Source of the DNA: JAJVID01 sp035714085
GTDB lineage: Bacteria > Acidobacteriota > Blastocatellia > RBC074
NCBI GenBank assembly: GCA_035714085.1
Contig: DASTMP010000298.1
Span: 9,513-73,512, forward strand
Length of the DNA: 64,000 nucleotides
Direction of reading: 5' to 3'
In this document: positions 29,071-37,735 of the stretch, piece after piece
Numbering within the stretch: the stretch's first letter is position 1
How the letters are laid out: every line of letters starts with the position of its first letter
Made by a program: the position numbers and the translations under genes
Notes under the pieces: generated by a model
The model's database searches: none
What the model was told of the DNA's origin: nothing
The model's input: the letters and a program-made list of their open reading frames with translations, nothing else

Positions 29071-29790
29071 TCAAGTGGTCGCCGGTTCGCTCCTGAAGTA
29101 CAGGATCCGGCCGCAACTCTCGCAGGTGATGATCGACTCACCTCTGCGGATGTCGGAGAAAACTTGAGGGCGAATCGTCATCCGGCAGGCCATACACTTA
29201 TAGTCGCGCGCTTCGGCCAGCGCGAGCCCGCTGCGCATCCTCGAAAGGCGCTGATACGTCGCGCGAGTCTCCGGACCCAGAGCCTGCATCTTCGCGGCGC
29301 GCTCGACTCGCAATACTTCGAGCCGCCGCTGGTTCGCATCGGCGGACGCGAGCCATTCTTTCAACTGGCTGTCAATCTCGACGCGGCGCGATTCCATCTC
29401 CGGCTCCGCTGCGGCCACCTGCGCTTCCAGCTTTTCGATGCGCTCCATCAATTTGAGAACCTCGGTCTCGAGCGCGCTGATGGCTTTGCGCGCGACATCG
29501 ATCTCACGAACCGCAGTGGTGTATTCGCGCTCGTTGGTGGCCTTCATCAGATCGTTCTTGAACTTCTGATGCTTCTGCTGTTCCTGCTCCAGCTCGCCTT
29601 CAAGCCGCCGCTTTGCCGCTTGCGCGTCTTCGAGCTCCTGTTTGGCGCCGAGATGCTCTTTGACCGATTCCGCGAACTGGCGCTCGAGCTCGTCACGACG
29701 CGCAGGAAGCGATTCGATCTCTTCCGTCAATCGTTTGATCTCGACGTCGACGTCCTGTAGTGAGATCAGATGGCTCAGTTCAGAATTCAA
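29071..29790 (-). CDS. C4-type zinc-ribbon coiled-coil protein (zf-RING_7 / DUF164 type)
   Basis: 239-residue protein with a long antiparallel coiled coil (about residues 5-165, rich in Glu/Lys/Arg heptads) and a C-terminal zinc ribbon with two CxxC knuckles (KCMACRM and CESCGR). This matches a widespread bacterial family found near metal-binding and nucleotide hydrolase genes, with unresolved function. It converges on rlmB with an 8-base gap. No strong SD is visible before ATG 29790. Confidence 0.85.
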   Translation of the reverse strand: MNSELSHLISLQDVDVEIKRLTEEIESLPARRDELERQFAESVKEHLGAKQELEDAQAAKRRLEGELEQEQQKHQKFKNDLMKATNEREYTTAVREIDVARKAISALETEVLKLMERIEKLEAQVAAAEPEMESRRVEIDSQLKEWLASADANQRRLEVLRVERAAKMQALGPETRATYQRLSRMRSGLALAEARDYKCMACRMTIRPQVFSDIRRGESIITCESCGRILYFRSEPATT

Positions 29791-29949
29791 AACTGCCCCC
29801 TATTGTTTGGAGTTCCGCCTTCAGGCGGGCGGTGAAGACTAGCGTAATGCGAATCATCACATAAAGACTGGACATCTCGCAAGATGTTTGTAAACTGTGT
29901 CCCGCTTGATTCGGCTCTCCCAACGAAACAAATCGACAACCGGACTACC

Positions 29950-31242
29950 ATGATGAACGACAAATATCCACAATCGACCGCGCTGTTTGAACGCGCCAGG
30001 GGAGTGATCCCGGGCGGCGTCAACAGTCCCGTTCGCGCCTTCCGCGGGGTGGGCGGAACGCCTTTATTCATCGGACGGGGTAGCGGGGCGACGATCACCG
30101 ACGCCGACGGACGCGAGTATATCGACTACGTCGGATCATGGGGGCCGATGATTCTTGGCCATGCGCATCCGCAGGTCATCACCGCCATTCAAGAGGCAGC
30201 GGCGCGGGGGACGAGTTACGGCGCGCCCACCCAACTTGAGATCGAACTCGCGGAAGCGGTAATCGAGGCTTTTCCATCCATCGACATGCTGAGGCTGACC
30301 TCGAGCGGCACCGAAGCGACGATGTCGGCGCTGCGCGTGGCGCGCGGATTCACGGGACGTCCGAAGATAGTTAAATTCGAGGGCTGTTATCACGGCCACA
30401 GCGACAGCCTGCTGGTTCGCGCCGGATCGGGCGTGGCGACTCTGGGGTTGCCCGATTCACCCGGAGTATTGCCAGAAGTCGCGCAGAACACCGTCACCGT
30501 CGCTTTCAACGACGCCGAGGCGCTCGAAAAAGTCTTCGATGAAGCTGGCGATCAGATCGCGGCGGTAATCATCGAACCAGTCGTGGGCAACATGGGCTGT
30601 GTGCCGCCACAGGAAGGCTATCTCCAAGCCGTCCGCCGCGTCACCGAGCGCCACGGCGCGGTATTGATCTTCGACGAAGTGATGACCGGATTCCGCATCG
30701 CGCGCGGCGGCGCTCAACAACTCTACGGCGTCAAAGCCGATATGACGACGCTCGGAAAGATCATTGGCGGAGGGTTGCCCGTGGGCGCTTTCGGCGGGCG
30801 GCGCGAGATTATGGAAATGGTCGCCCCGGTCGGCCCTGTCTATCAGGCCGGGACGCTCTCCGGCAATCCGCTGGCGGTGACGGCCGGGCTGACGACCCTT
30901 AGGCTGTTGAAGGAGCCGGTAATTTATGAGCGGCTCGAAAGAGCTGCCTCAAGATTGGTCGCCGGAATGACCGACGCGGCGCGCGAGGCCGGAGTCTCGA
31001 CACTCAGCAATCGCGTAGGCTCGATGTTCACTACATTCTTCACTTCAGAGCCCGTGCGCGATTGGGCCACGGCTAATCGCAGCGACCGCGAAGCCTTTGC
31101 GCGATTCTTCCACGCCATGCTCGACGAAGGCGTATACCTCGCCCCGTCGCAGTTCGAGGCCGCTTTCATCTCAACCGCGCACTCAGACGAAATTATCGAA
31201 CGAACGATCGAAGCCGCGCGCAAAGCGTTCACGCGGGTCTGA
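29950..31242 (+). CDS. hemL: Glutamate-1-semialdehyde 2,1-aminomutase
   Basis: PLP enzyme converting glutamate-1-semialdehyde to 5-aminolevulinate in the C5 tetrapyrrole pathway. Visible marks are the N-terminal ARGVIPGGVNSPVRAF, the cofactor region SSGTEATMSALRVAR, the PLP-contact IFDEVMTGFR and the Schiff-base Lys in TTLGKIIGGGLPVGA. The protein is 430 residues, normal for the family. I start at ATG 29950/29953 because homologues begin just before YPQSTALFERA. An in-frame ATG at 29884 would add 22 residues without family support. No good SD is present at either site. Confidence 0.93.
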   Translation: MMNDKYPQSTALFERARGVIPGGVNSPVRAFRGVGGTPLFIGRGSGATITDADGREYIDYVGSWGPMILGHAHPQVITAIQEAAARGTSYGAPTQLEIELAEAVIEAFPSIDMLRLTSSGTEATMSALRVARGFTGRPKIVKFEGCYHGHSDSLLVRAGSGVATLGLPDSPGVLPEVAQNTVTVAFNDAEALEKVFDEAGDQIAAVIIEPVVGNMGCVPPQEGYLQAVRRVTERHGAVLIFDEVMTGFRIARGGAQQLYGVKADMTTLGKIIGGGLPVGAFGGRREIMEMVAPVGPVYQAGTLSGNPLAVTAGLTTLRLLKEPVIYERLERAASRLVAGMTDAAREAGVSTLSNRVGSMFTTFFTSEPVRDWATANRSDREAFARFFHAMLDEGVYLAPSQFEAAFISTAHSDEIIERTIEAARKAFTRV

Positions 31243-31258
31243 ATAAATTGCCGTGTGG

Positions 31259-31322
31259 GACGCAACAGGAGGTATAAGAGGTATTGGACTTATGTCACAT
31301 ATGTCTTATACGTCTTATGAAA
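31259..31322. repeat. GTATAAGA/TCTTATAC palindromic words
   Basis: Between hemL and the next gene, AGGTATAAGAGGTATTGGACTTATGTC is followed by CATATGTCTTATACGTCTTATG. The halves are partial reverse complements (GTATAAGA with TCTTATAC). It resembles a degraded palindromic repeat and ends directly before the AAGGA of the downstream gene. Confidence 0.55.
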
Positions 31323-31336
31323 AAGGATGCGCCAGA

Positions 31337-31837
31337 ATGAATATGCTGCGCCAATGCTCCATTCTGCTGTTCCTGTTCTCTCTTTGCCAGGGTGGTCTAT
31401 CGCAATCGCCGGATAAACCGCTCGAGCGCGAGCGCGAGCGCGCCTACGCGCGTGAGCAATTCACAAAAAACTTCCGCGACCTCCAGTTGCTCGGCAAGGG
31501 ATTGTTGCAGGATCACGAGACGGCAAGACTAACACCCGGCAAACTGGCCAAAAGCGTCAGATCGATCAACAAGTGCGCCAAGACGCTGCGCTCGCTGATC
31601 GCGCTCGGAGAGATGGCCACCGAGGTCGAGATCGACAAAAATATAGACACGGCCCGGGAATTCGACGAATCAATCCACAAACTCGCCACTCTAATCTCGG
31701 ATTTCGCTCACAACCCCGTCCATCAAAGCAACAAAGTCTTCAACACCGACCAGGCCGAACGCGCCCAGACCGACCTGCTGACGATCATCAACCTCTCAAA
31801 AGCCATCGAAACCAAATCAAAGGGTTACGGCAGATAA
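31337..31837 (+). CDS. Secreted helical protein of unknown function
   Basis: 166-residue protein with an N-terminal signal peptide (MLRQCSILLFLFSLCQGG) and a mature part that looks all-helical and charged (KPLEREREREYA-like start, FRDLQLLGKGLLQDHETARL, then DLLTIINLSKAIETKSKG). No family recognised. ATG 31337 follows AAGGA at 10 bases; the frame upstream is open only through repeat DNA. Neighbours give no functional hint. Confidence 0.7.
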   Translation: MNMLRQCSILLFLFSLCQGGLSQSPDKPLERERERAYAREQFTKNFRDLQLLGKGLLQDHETARLTPGKLAKSVRSINKCAKTLRSLIALGEMATEVEIDKNIDTAREFDESIHKLATLISDFAHNPVHQSNKVFNTDQAERAQTDLLTIINLSKAIETKSKGYGR

Positions 31838-31919
31838 ACCCATATCCGCCGTCGAGTCGCCTGAGCGGCCCAGGCGAAAAGATTTTGATCGTTTCAGCAA
31901 CAAATCTACCGTTTCATAC

Positions 31920-31948
31920 TTGACACGCGCCAGAGAAATGGCTACACT
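31920..31948 (+). promoter_or_regulatory. Probable sigma-70 type promoter of ssb
   Basis: TTGACA at 31920-31925, a 17-base spacer, and TACACT at 31943-31948, about 60 bases upstream of the ssb start. The -35 is perfect and the -10 matches 4 of 6. Confidence 0.6.
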
Positions 31949-32008
31949 GCGTCCGCGTTTCAGTTACGCATTGAGAAAAGGCATCAAGAGTAGGAGGGAG
32001 GCCAGCGT

Positions 32009-32506
32009 ATGTCTTTCAACAAGATCACAATCGTCGGTTACCTGGGCCGCGACCCTGAATTGCGTTACACACCGCAGGGCACGGCTCTTTGCAAGATGTC
32101 AATCGCCACGACCGAAAAGCGTAAGAACGTCGCCGGCGAAACGGAAGAGCACACAACATGGTTCCGTGTAACAGCCTGGGGGCGGCAGGCGGAGTTGGCC
32201 AACGAATATCTGGCCAAAGGCCGTCAGGTTTATGTTGAAGGTCGTTTGCGGCTGGAAGAGTACACCGATCGTGAAGGCCAGAAGCGTTTCAGCGCCGAGG
32301 TCTCTGCGACCGAAATCCAGTTCCTTGGCCATCGGACCGACTCGCCCGGCGCCAATGCCATAGAAGAGATTGTGAGCGCCAATCAACCGCCCGCTCCGGC
32401 GCCCAAACAACAGGGCAATTCAAATAATCCAAAAAAAACTTCTAAGGGCAGACGAGGCTCACAGGAAGAGCTTGTGAGCATAGAGGATGACGAGATTCCA
32501 TTCTGA
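32009..32506 (+). CDS. ssb: Single-stranded DNA-binding protein
   Basis: OB-fold protein protecting single-stranded DNA in replication and repair. Residues 1-110 hold the SSB core (NKITIVGYLGRDPELRYTPQG, EHTTWFRVTAWGRQAELA, GRQVYVEGRLRLEEYTDREG). A disordered Pro/Gln/Ser linker follows, and the C-terminal tip SIEDDEIPF is the conserved acidic peptide that recruits partner proteins. The start has a very strong TAGGAGGGAGG SD. 165 residues is typical. It is probably expressed from the promoter at 31920. Confidence 0.95.
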   Translation: MSFNKITIVGYLGRDPELRYTPQGTALCKMSIATTEKRKNVAGETEEHTTWFRVTAWGRQAELANEYLAKGRQVYVEGRLRLEEYTDREGQKRFSAEVSATEIQFLGHRTDSPGANAIEEIVSANQPPAPAPKQQGNSNNPKKTSKGRRGSQEELVSIEDDEIPF

Positions 32507-32718
32507 AATTAACAATTCGTCTGCGGATCATGCCGATGACGCATATGGTCAGGGCTGTGTCATGTTGTCCGCGTGATCCGCAGGCGCCCAATTACGCATT
32601 GGATACGCATTGGATACGCATCGCTTCCAGCGTATAAGGTTCCATCACTCATACATTGACCGAAGCCTGGCGCGCTCGAAGCGATGCATACCTAGGGAGT
32701 TTCCGCAGGAGGCGCGAT
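32507..32718. other. Non-coding spacer with a long-range stem and direct repeats
   Basis: CTGCGGATCA (32522-32531) pairs with TGATCCGCAG (about 32573-32582), enclosing about 40 bases. Immediately after, GCATTGGATAC is repeated in tandem (about 32597-32620). There is no T-run typical of a terminator. This could be a 3' structure of ssb or part of the leader of the Cys-rich protein. Confidence 0.45.
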
Positions 32719-32940
32719 ATGCAAATCAACTGCAAAAGATATGACTGTCAGAAAGCAGTGGAGGTCTGTTACTGGTCATGCAAGTTCCGCAAAAACTGTA
32801 AGGATTGGGAGGGCGCGCTGATCGAAACGCCGGGGGCTGACGCGATCCGCGCAAGGCTCGAAGCGTCGGCGAAGAAATCCGGACGCGCTTTTGATCCGAA
32901 GTTGCTGGTTGTTCCGGCTCGAAAAAAAAAAGCGGCCTAA
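32719..32940 (+). CDS. Small five-cysteine protein of unknown function
   Basis: 73-residue protein beginning MQINCKRYDCQKAVEVC, with Cys at positions 5, 10, 17, 21 and 27, then a charged C-terminal half ending in a Lys run (ARKKKAA). The Cys spacing suggests a small zinc site or iron-sulfur ligand set. ATG 32719 follows GCAGGAGGCGCGAT, a strong SD; the upstream in-frame codon at 32656 lacks one. It lies next to ssb and a second small protein; no family recognised. Confidence 0.72.
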   Translation: MQINCKRYDCQKAVEVCYWSCKFRKNCKDWEGALIETPGADAIRARLEASAKKSGRAFDPKLLVVPARKKKAA

Positions 32941-33079
32941 AGGTGGTTCCATTTCGCCAACCACTCCTTTAGAATCCCGCGCGCATTCATGGCTTGCGGA
33001 AGGGCCCCATTCAGTAATTCAGCGCGAGCCGCTCCAAAATTCAACAACTCGAAAACAATCTCTGGAGATCAAAGGAACA

Positions 33080-33403
33080 ATGTTGAACAATAGGGATATA
33101 GAGCCCACCGAACCGGAACTGACAATGTCGGAACTATCCGCCCCTGCATCTGAGAAGATAGCTTCCGCAAAAGCCAAACCAAAATTGGCGAAGCCCAAAC
33201 CGGTCAGCAAGCCGGTCAGCAAACCGGCGAATAATAACGGTCCGATCTATCTGCTGCTTTTTGCGAATGGGAAGTATAAAGAGCTGCGTGAAACTGAATT
33301 GAACACCGAAGCTGCCGGCGTGTTGAAAGACCAGACGCTGCGATTGGTCAAGGGGCAGTGCCTGGTTCCACAGATCAGTTTCAAAGTTGCTGACGAAGAA
33401 TAG
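33080..33403 (+). CDS. Small KP-rich protein of unknown function
   Basis: 107 residues. The first half is acidic then Lys/Pro/Ser-rich (KPKLAKPKPVSKPVSKP). The second half looks folded (NGPIYLLLFANGKYKELRET, then LVKGQCLVPQISFKV). ATG 33080 follows AAAGGA; the long upstream extension of the frame overlaps the Cys-rich gene and is rejected. A strong Rho-independent terminator follows. The folded half might be a small beta domain, but I recognise no family. Confidence 0.65.
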   Translation: MLNNRDIEPTEPELTMSELSAPASEKIASAKAKPKLAKPKPVSKPVSKPANNNGPIYLLLFANGKYKELRETELNTEAAGVLKDQTLRLVKGQCLVPQISFKVADEE

Positions 33404-33427
33404 GCTGAACAACACTCTCCTACTGAA

Positions 33428-33478
33428 AAGGCCGGAAAGGCGAGCTACACGGCTCAATCTTCCGGCCTTATTTTTTTT
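33428..33478 (+). terminator. Rho-independent terminator
   Basis: Stem AAGGCCGGAA (33428-33437) pairs with TTCCGGCCTT (33460-33469), followed by A and eight T. It closes the ssb-to-KP-protein region and insulates it from the AAA ATPase module. Confidence 0.9.
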
Positions 33479-33593
33479 GCATATGGATTTCGACCGCTTT
33501 CCAGTCCCGCCGCTTGACTGGCTCGAACGCCTACGCCTAAAGTTGCTTGGAAAGTAAGCGAGATTATAGATTCCGATTGATTTACTGATCGCC

Positions 33594-34691
33594 ATGCGAA
33601 CATTGGAACGCGTCACCATCATTGGCTTTAAATCCATTCGCGAGTTGCGAGACTTTGAAATACGACGTCTCAACGTGCTCGTGGGGGCCAATGGCGCGGG
33701 CAAGACCAACTTCATCTCAGTATTCAAATTGCTCAATCAGTTGATTGAGCGAAGACTCCAGATTTTCGTCGCACAATCAGGCCGCGCAAACTCGTTCCTG
33801 CACTTTGGCCGGAAAGTGACAAGCGAAATTGAAATAGACCTGGAGTTCGGAGAGGGCAACATTGGGAACGGTTACGAAGTTAAATTAGCTCCTTCATCTG
33901 GAGACAATCTGTTTTTCACTAAGGAAAGCTGGTGGTTTCATAACCGCGCATATCTGCAACCATATCGGTATCCGATCTCGCATGGGCATGAAGAGGCGCG
34001 GTTGCCTGAAATGGCGAATAGTGATAAAGCCGCACGCTATGTTTTAAATGAGCTTTCGAAATGGAAGGTTTACCACTTCCACGACACTAGCGAATCTGCC
34101 AGAGTCAAACAAACTGGGGATCTGGGCGATAATGCGATGCTCAGGCCCGATGCGGCTAATCTAGCGGCTTTTCTTTATCTTCTGCGCAACACCCTTTCAA
34201 GTCACTACCAAAGAATCGTAGAAACAATCCGTCTGGTAGCTCCATTCTTCGATGATTTCGTTCTTCGACCGACGCCGGAAAACCAGAATAAGATCAGATT
34301 GGAATGGCATGAGAGACAATCGGGCGATTATTTCGACGCCTCGTATTTTTCTGATGGCACACTGCGCTTCATTTGTTTGGCTACTCTATTGTTGCAACCA
34401 CAGCTTCCTTCATTAGTGATCATCGATGAGCCGGAACTCGGCTTACATCCTTACGCCATCAATCTATTGGCCGATATGCTGCAAAGCGCCGCCACCAAAA
34501 CGCAGGTTATCGTCTCTACCCAATCCGTTCCTCTGGTCAATCAATTTCTGCCGGAAGACATCGTAGTAGTTGATAGAGAAGACAATCAATCAGTGTTTCG
34601 CCGGCTGAAATCAGAGGATCTGGAGGAGTGGTTGGAGCAGTACGGCTTGGGCGAGCTTTGGGAAAAGAATGTCATCGGCGGGAGGCCCTGA
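33594..34691 (+). CDS. AAA ATPase of the OLD/RecF-like (AAA_21) class
   Basis: 365-residue ATPase of the SMC/RecF/OLD-like branch. It has N-terminal strand VTIIGFKSIRELRDFEI, Walker A GANGAGKT at 31-38, an ABC-like signature region YFSDGTLRFICLA, Walker B SLVIIDEPELGLHP, and a switch region VIVSTQSVPLVNQF. There is no fused TOPRIM; the following gene, three bases downstream, supplies a DUF4276 protein. This two-gene layout recalls PARIS (AriA/AriB) and other ATPase-effector defence pairs; a defence role is inference. Its DNA is visibly less GC-rich than the flanking fmt gene, consistent with acquisition. Confidence 0.85.
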   Translation: MRTLERVTIIGFKSIRELRDFEIRRLNVLVGANGAGKTNFISVFKLLNQLIERRLQIFVAQSGRANSFLHFGRKVTSEIEIDLEFGEGNIGNGYEVKLAPSSGDNLFFTKESWWFHNRAYLQPYRYPISHGHEEARLPEMANSDKAARYVLNELSKWKVYHFHDTSESARVKQTGDLGDNAMLRPDAANLAAFLYLLRNTLSSHYQRIVETIRLVAPFFDDFVLRPTPENQNKIRLEWHERQSGDYFDASYFSDGTLRFICLATLLLQPQLPSLVIIDEPELGLHPYAINLLADMLQSAATKTQVIVSTQSVPLVNQFLPEDIVVVDREDNQSVFRRLKSEDLEEWLEQYGLGELWEKNVIGGRP

Positions 34692-34694
34692 ACA

Positions 34695-35366
34695 ATGAGT
34701 AAGGTTCTCATTCTGGTCGAAGGGCAGACGGAAGAAGCTTTCATCAAAACTGTGCTTGCCCCGCATCTAGCAAGCCTCAATATTTTCCCGGTCGTCACAA
34801 TTATCACCACTCGAAGAAGACCCGACCAGAAAGATTTCAAGGACGGCATCACAAGCTATCTCAAGATCAAAACCGACCTGCGCCCATTACTCAATGACAG
34901 TAGCGCCGCGCTGGTTACGACGATGATAGATTATTATGGCCTGCCCCATGACTTTCCCGGATTGTCAGATTGTCCGAACGCCTCTTGCCACGATCGTGTA
35001 AGCCACATCGAAAGAGCTTTTGCCAACGACATCGGCCAGGAGAAGTTTTTGCCTTACCTCTCTCTTCACGAATTCGAGGCGTTGCTATTTGTTTCCCCAA
35101 GACACCTAGACGCGCACTTCCCAAGTCAAAACCGGCTACAGCAGTTGGCGCAAATCAAAACGCAGTTCCTGTCTCCCGAAGAAATAAACAACAATGCCGA
35201 TACCGCTCCGTCAAAACGCCTGCGAAGAATTTATCCTGAATACCAAAAACGAACTGACGGCCCCACAATTGCGGGTAAAATAGGCTTGGAGATGATTCGC
35301 AATGAATGCAGGCACTTCAATGAATGGCTAATCAAATTGGAGAGTTTTGGAGGCGGTCCAACCTGA
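34695..35366 (+). CDS. DUF4276 family protein, likely TOPRIM-like partner of the ATPase
   Basis: 223 residues, beginning KVLILVEGQTEEAFIKTVL, where the Glu after the first strand matches the DUF4276/TOPRIM-like pattern. Further conserved blocks are MIDYYGLPHDFPG and LSLHEFEALLF. The gene starts three bases after the ATPase stop, so the two are coupled. It ends three bases before fmt, so this pair appears inserted directly in front of fmt. Enzymatic activity (nuclease-like or other) is unproven; family assignment is fairly firm. Confidence 0.8.
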   Translation: MSKVLILVEGQTEEAFIKTVLAPHLASLNIFPVVTIITTRRRPDQKDFKDGITSYLKIKTDLRPLLNDSSAALVTTMIDYYGLPHDFPGLSDCPNASCHDRVSHIERAFANDIGQEKFLPYLSLHEFEALLFVSPRHLDAHFPSQNRLQQLAQIKTQFLSPEEINNNADTAPSKRLRRIYPEYQKRTDGPTIAGKIGLEMIRNECRHFNEWLIKLESFGGGPT

Positions 35367-35369
35367 GAT

Positions 35370-36332
35370 ATGAGACTAATTTTCATGGGGACGCCTGAAT
35401 TCGCCGTTCCCTCGTTACGCAAACTCATCGAAGCGGGTCACGAGATCATCGCCGTCTTCACGCAACCCGACCGCCCGGTCGGGCGCAAACAGGTCGTCAC
35501 GCCGACGCCGATCAAAGTCTTCGCCGCCGAACACGGGATTGCGATCCATCAACCATTAAAGATCAAGACCGACGAGGCGCGCCGCCAATTCGAGCCGCTG
35601 TTCAAAGAGGCTGATGCGGGCGTCGTCGCCGCTTACGGGCGGATATTACCAGACTGGATGTTGAATGCGCCCCGCCGCGGGTGCGTCAACGTTCACTCTT
35701 CGCTGCTGCCAAAATATCGCGGCGCGGCCCCGATCAATTGGGCCGTCGCGCGCGGCGAACGCGAAACCGGCGTGACGATTATGCTGATGGACGCGGGGTT
35801 GGACACGGGACCGGTTCTGCTGCGGCGCGCGACGCGGATCGGCGATGAGGAGACCGCGTCGGAATTGACGCCGCGCCTCGCCGAGTTGGGAGCGGAGTCG
35901 CTGATCGAGGCTTTGGGCAAGCTCGAAAGCGGCGAGATTACACCGGAGCCGCAGAACGACGCCGGAGCCACTCTAGCGCCGATCCTTAAACGCGAAGACG
36001 GTGAGGTCGCCTGGGCGATGACCGCCACGGAGATTTTCAACAGACTGCGCGGGTTCACGCCCTTCCCCGGATGCTACACCTTTTTCGACGGGCGCCGGCT
36101 TGAGATTGTCAAAGCGCGCGTCGAACCTGGAGGAGAGGACGCGCATAAATTCGAGCCCGGCGCCGTTTGCGAAGTGGCTAAAGACAGCATCGTCGTCGCG
36201 TGCGGAGGCGCGACGCGATTGCGAATCACCGAAGTACAGCCAGAAGGCAAACGCGCCATGCCGGCGCGCGATTTTTTGAACGGCGCGCGATTGCAAGTAG
36301 GCGCGAAGCTAGGCAGGCGCATCGAGTTTTGA
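35370..36332 (+). CDS. fmt: Methionyl-tRNA formyltransferase
   Basis: Formylates initiator Met-tRNA using 10-formyl-tetrahydrofolate. The N-terminal catalytic domain contains MGTPEFAVPSLRKL, the HSSLLPKYRGAAPINWA folate/active-site segment, and METGVT-like RETGVTIMLMDAGLDTGP. The C-terminal tRNA-binding domain starts near residue 205. 320 residues is typical. Peptide deformylase, the usual upstream neighbour, is absent here; the ATPase/DUF4276 pair lies there instead. The rsmB gene follows immediately, the common fmt-rsmB order. Confidence 0.95.
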   Translation: MRLIFMGTPEFAVPSLRKLIEAGHEIIAVFTQPDRPVGRKQVVTPTPIKVFAAEHGIAIHQPLKIKTDEARRQFEPLFKEADAGVVAAYGRILPDWMLNAPRRGCVNVHSSLLPKYRGAAPINWAVARGERETGVTIMLMDAGLDTGPVLLRRATRIGDEETASELTPRLAELGAESLIEALGKLESGEITPEPQNDAGATLAPILKREDGEVAWAMTATEIFNRLRGFTPFPGCYTFFDGRRLEIVKARVEPGGEDAHKFEPGAVCEVAKDSIVVACGGATRLRITEVQPEGKRAMPARDFLNGARLQVGAKLGRRIEF

Positions 36333-36349
36333 AGACTGAGAGGACAAAT

Positions 36350-37735
36350 GTGGCGCCGGCGCGCGTCGCGGCGTTCGACATCCTGTGGCGCGTGGCGACC
36401 GAAGACGCTTTTGCGAGCGACCTGCTCGCGTCGCCGCGCTACGACCGCCTCTCGCGCGAAGACCACGCGCTGGCGCAGGAACTCAGCATGGGCGTTTTGC
36501 GCTGGCGTAGTCAACTCGATTTTCTGATCGAGCGTTACGCGCGCCGCTCGATCGAAAGGCTGGATCCGGAAGTCATCGTCGCGCTACGGCTCGGCCTCTA
36601 TCAGCTCAAATTTCTCTCGCGCATCCCGCCACACGCGGCTATCAACGAATCGGTCAACCTGGTCAAACATCGCGGCAAAAAGAGCGCCGCGCCACTGGTC
36701 AACGCCGCACTGCGCGCGGCGCAACGCGAGGAAGGCTTCGATCTCAATCAGGCGATCAGCAACTCGATCAAAAGGCCGCTCGAAAGATTGAGCGTCGAGA
36801 CCGCGCATCCCCAATGGCTGCTGAGGCGGTGGGTCGAACGCTTCGGCGAAGAAGACGCTCGCGAGACGGCGCTGGCCGACAACGCCGCGCCGCGCGCCGC
36901 GTTCCGCTTCAATACTCGCCGCGCCGGCGAGTTCCGAACCCGCCAATGGCTCGCCGAACACAACGTCGCCATCCGCGATTCTGAATTGGCGCCGGGAGCG
37001 GCCGTCATCGAAATCGGCTCTCTTTCTCCGCAATCCGAGCCTGTGCGCGACGGCTGGATTTACCTCCAGGACGAAGCCTCGCAGCTCGTGGGGCGCCTCG
37101 CGGCGATTCAATCCAACCCTCTCAGATCTCGAATCTCAAATCTGAAATTTCTCGACTTGTGCGCGGCGCCCGGCGGCAAGACGACGCTGCTCGCATCCTT
37201 GCTCCCCGCGAACGCCCTGGTCGTCGCCGGAGATTTGCGCCTTCATCGCCTTCGCACAATGAAAGAGCTGAGCGAACGACTCGGCATCGAAAATATCAAT
37301 CACGTTCAACTCGACGCCGCAGCGCCCCTGCCGTTCGATCAAACGGAAGGCTTTGACGTTATTCTGCTCGACGCGCCTTGCAGCGGCCTCGGCACGTTGC
37401 GACGTCATCCCGAAATCAAACTGCGAATGAGCGAAGACCGAATCGCGCGGCTCGCGGAACTGCAGAAGCGATTGATCGCCAACGCCGCGCGCCAATTATG
37501 CGTGGGCGGATTGCTCGTCTACTCAGTCTGTTCTACCGAGCCGGAAGAGGGTGAAGAGGTCATCGCATGGTTCCGCCAAAACAATCCCGAATTCCGCGAC
37601 ATGACGCGCGAGCGGCTCGTTGAAATCGGCCTCGACCCGTCGCCGCTGTTGACGCCGTCGTTCGGCGCCCGCACATTCACACGCCGTCACGGCTCCGAAA
37701 GCTTTTTCTTCTGCGTCTTGTGGAAAAGAAGATGA
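36350..37735 (+). CDS. rsmB: 16S rRNA (cytosine-967-C5)-methyltransferase with small in-frame repeat insert
   Basis: RsmB of 461 residues. An N-terminal NusB-like domain (ARVAAFDILWRVATEDAFA...) precedes the SAM-dependent domain with LDLCAAPGGKTT and the two catalytic Cys motifs LDAPCSGLG and YSVCSTEPEE. The likely start is GTG 36350 (SD GAGAGGA). A TTG at 36329 overlapping the fmt stop is possible; the frame extending back to 36200 is spurious. Residues about 253-267 (SNPLRSRISNLKF) are encoded by repeat-like DNA inserted in frame before the SAM motif. The next gene overlaps by ATGA. Confidence 0.92.
   Translation: MAPARVAAFDILWRVATEDAFASDLLASPRYDRLSREDHALAQELSMGVLRWRSQLDFLIERYARRSIERLDPEVIVALRLGLYQLKFLSRIPPHAAINESVNLVKHRGKKSAAPLVNAALRAAQREEGFDLNQAISNSIKRPLERLSVETAHPQWLLRRWVERFGEEDARETALADNAAPRAAFRFNTRRAGEFRTRQWLAEHNVAIRDSELAPGAAVIEIGSLSPQSEPVRDGWIYLQDEASQLVGRLAAIQSNPLRSRISNLKFLDLCAAPGGKTTLLASLLPANALVVAGDLRLHRLRTMKELSERLGIENINHVQLDAAAPLPFDQTEGFDVILLDAPCSGLGTLRRHPEIKLRMSEDRIARLAELQKRLIANAARQLCVGGLLVYSVCSTEPEEGEEVIAWFRQNNPEFRDMTRERLVEIGLDPSPLLTPSFGARTFTRRHGSESFFFCVLWKRR
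37110..37150. repeat. In-frame AATCTCAAATCT-type repeat inside rsmB
   Basis: CTCAGATCTCGAATCTCAAATCTGAAATTT is A/T-rich, has repeated ATCTCAAATCT words with short inverted CAGAT/ATCTG ends, and looks unlike the surrounding GC-rich coding DNA. It keeps the reading frame and lies between the strand after QDEASQLVGRLAA and LDLCAAPGG. Confidence 0.6.

Noticed and set aside
36200..36349. Longer rsmB start at 36200
   Set aside because: It overlaps fmt by 133 bases and codes Arg-rich sequence without family support; GTG 36350 has an SD.
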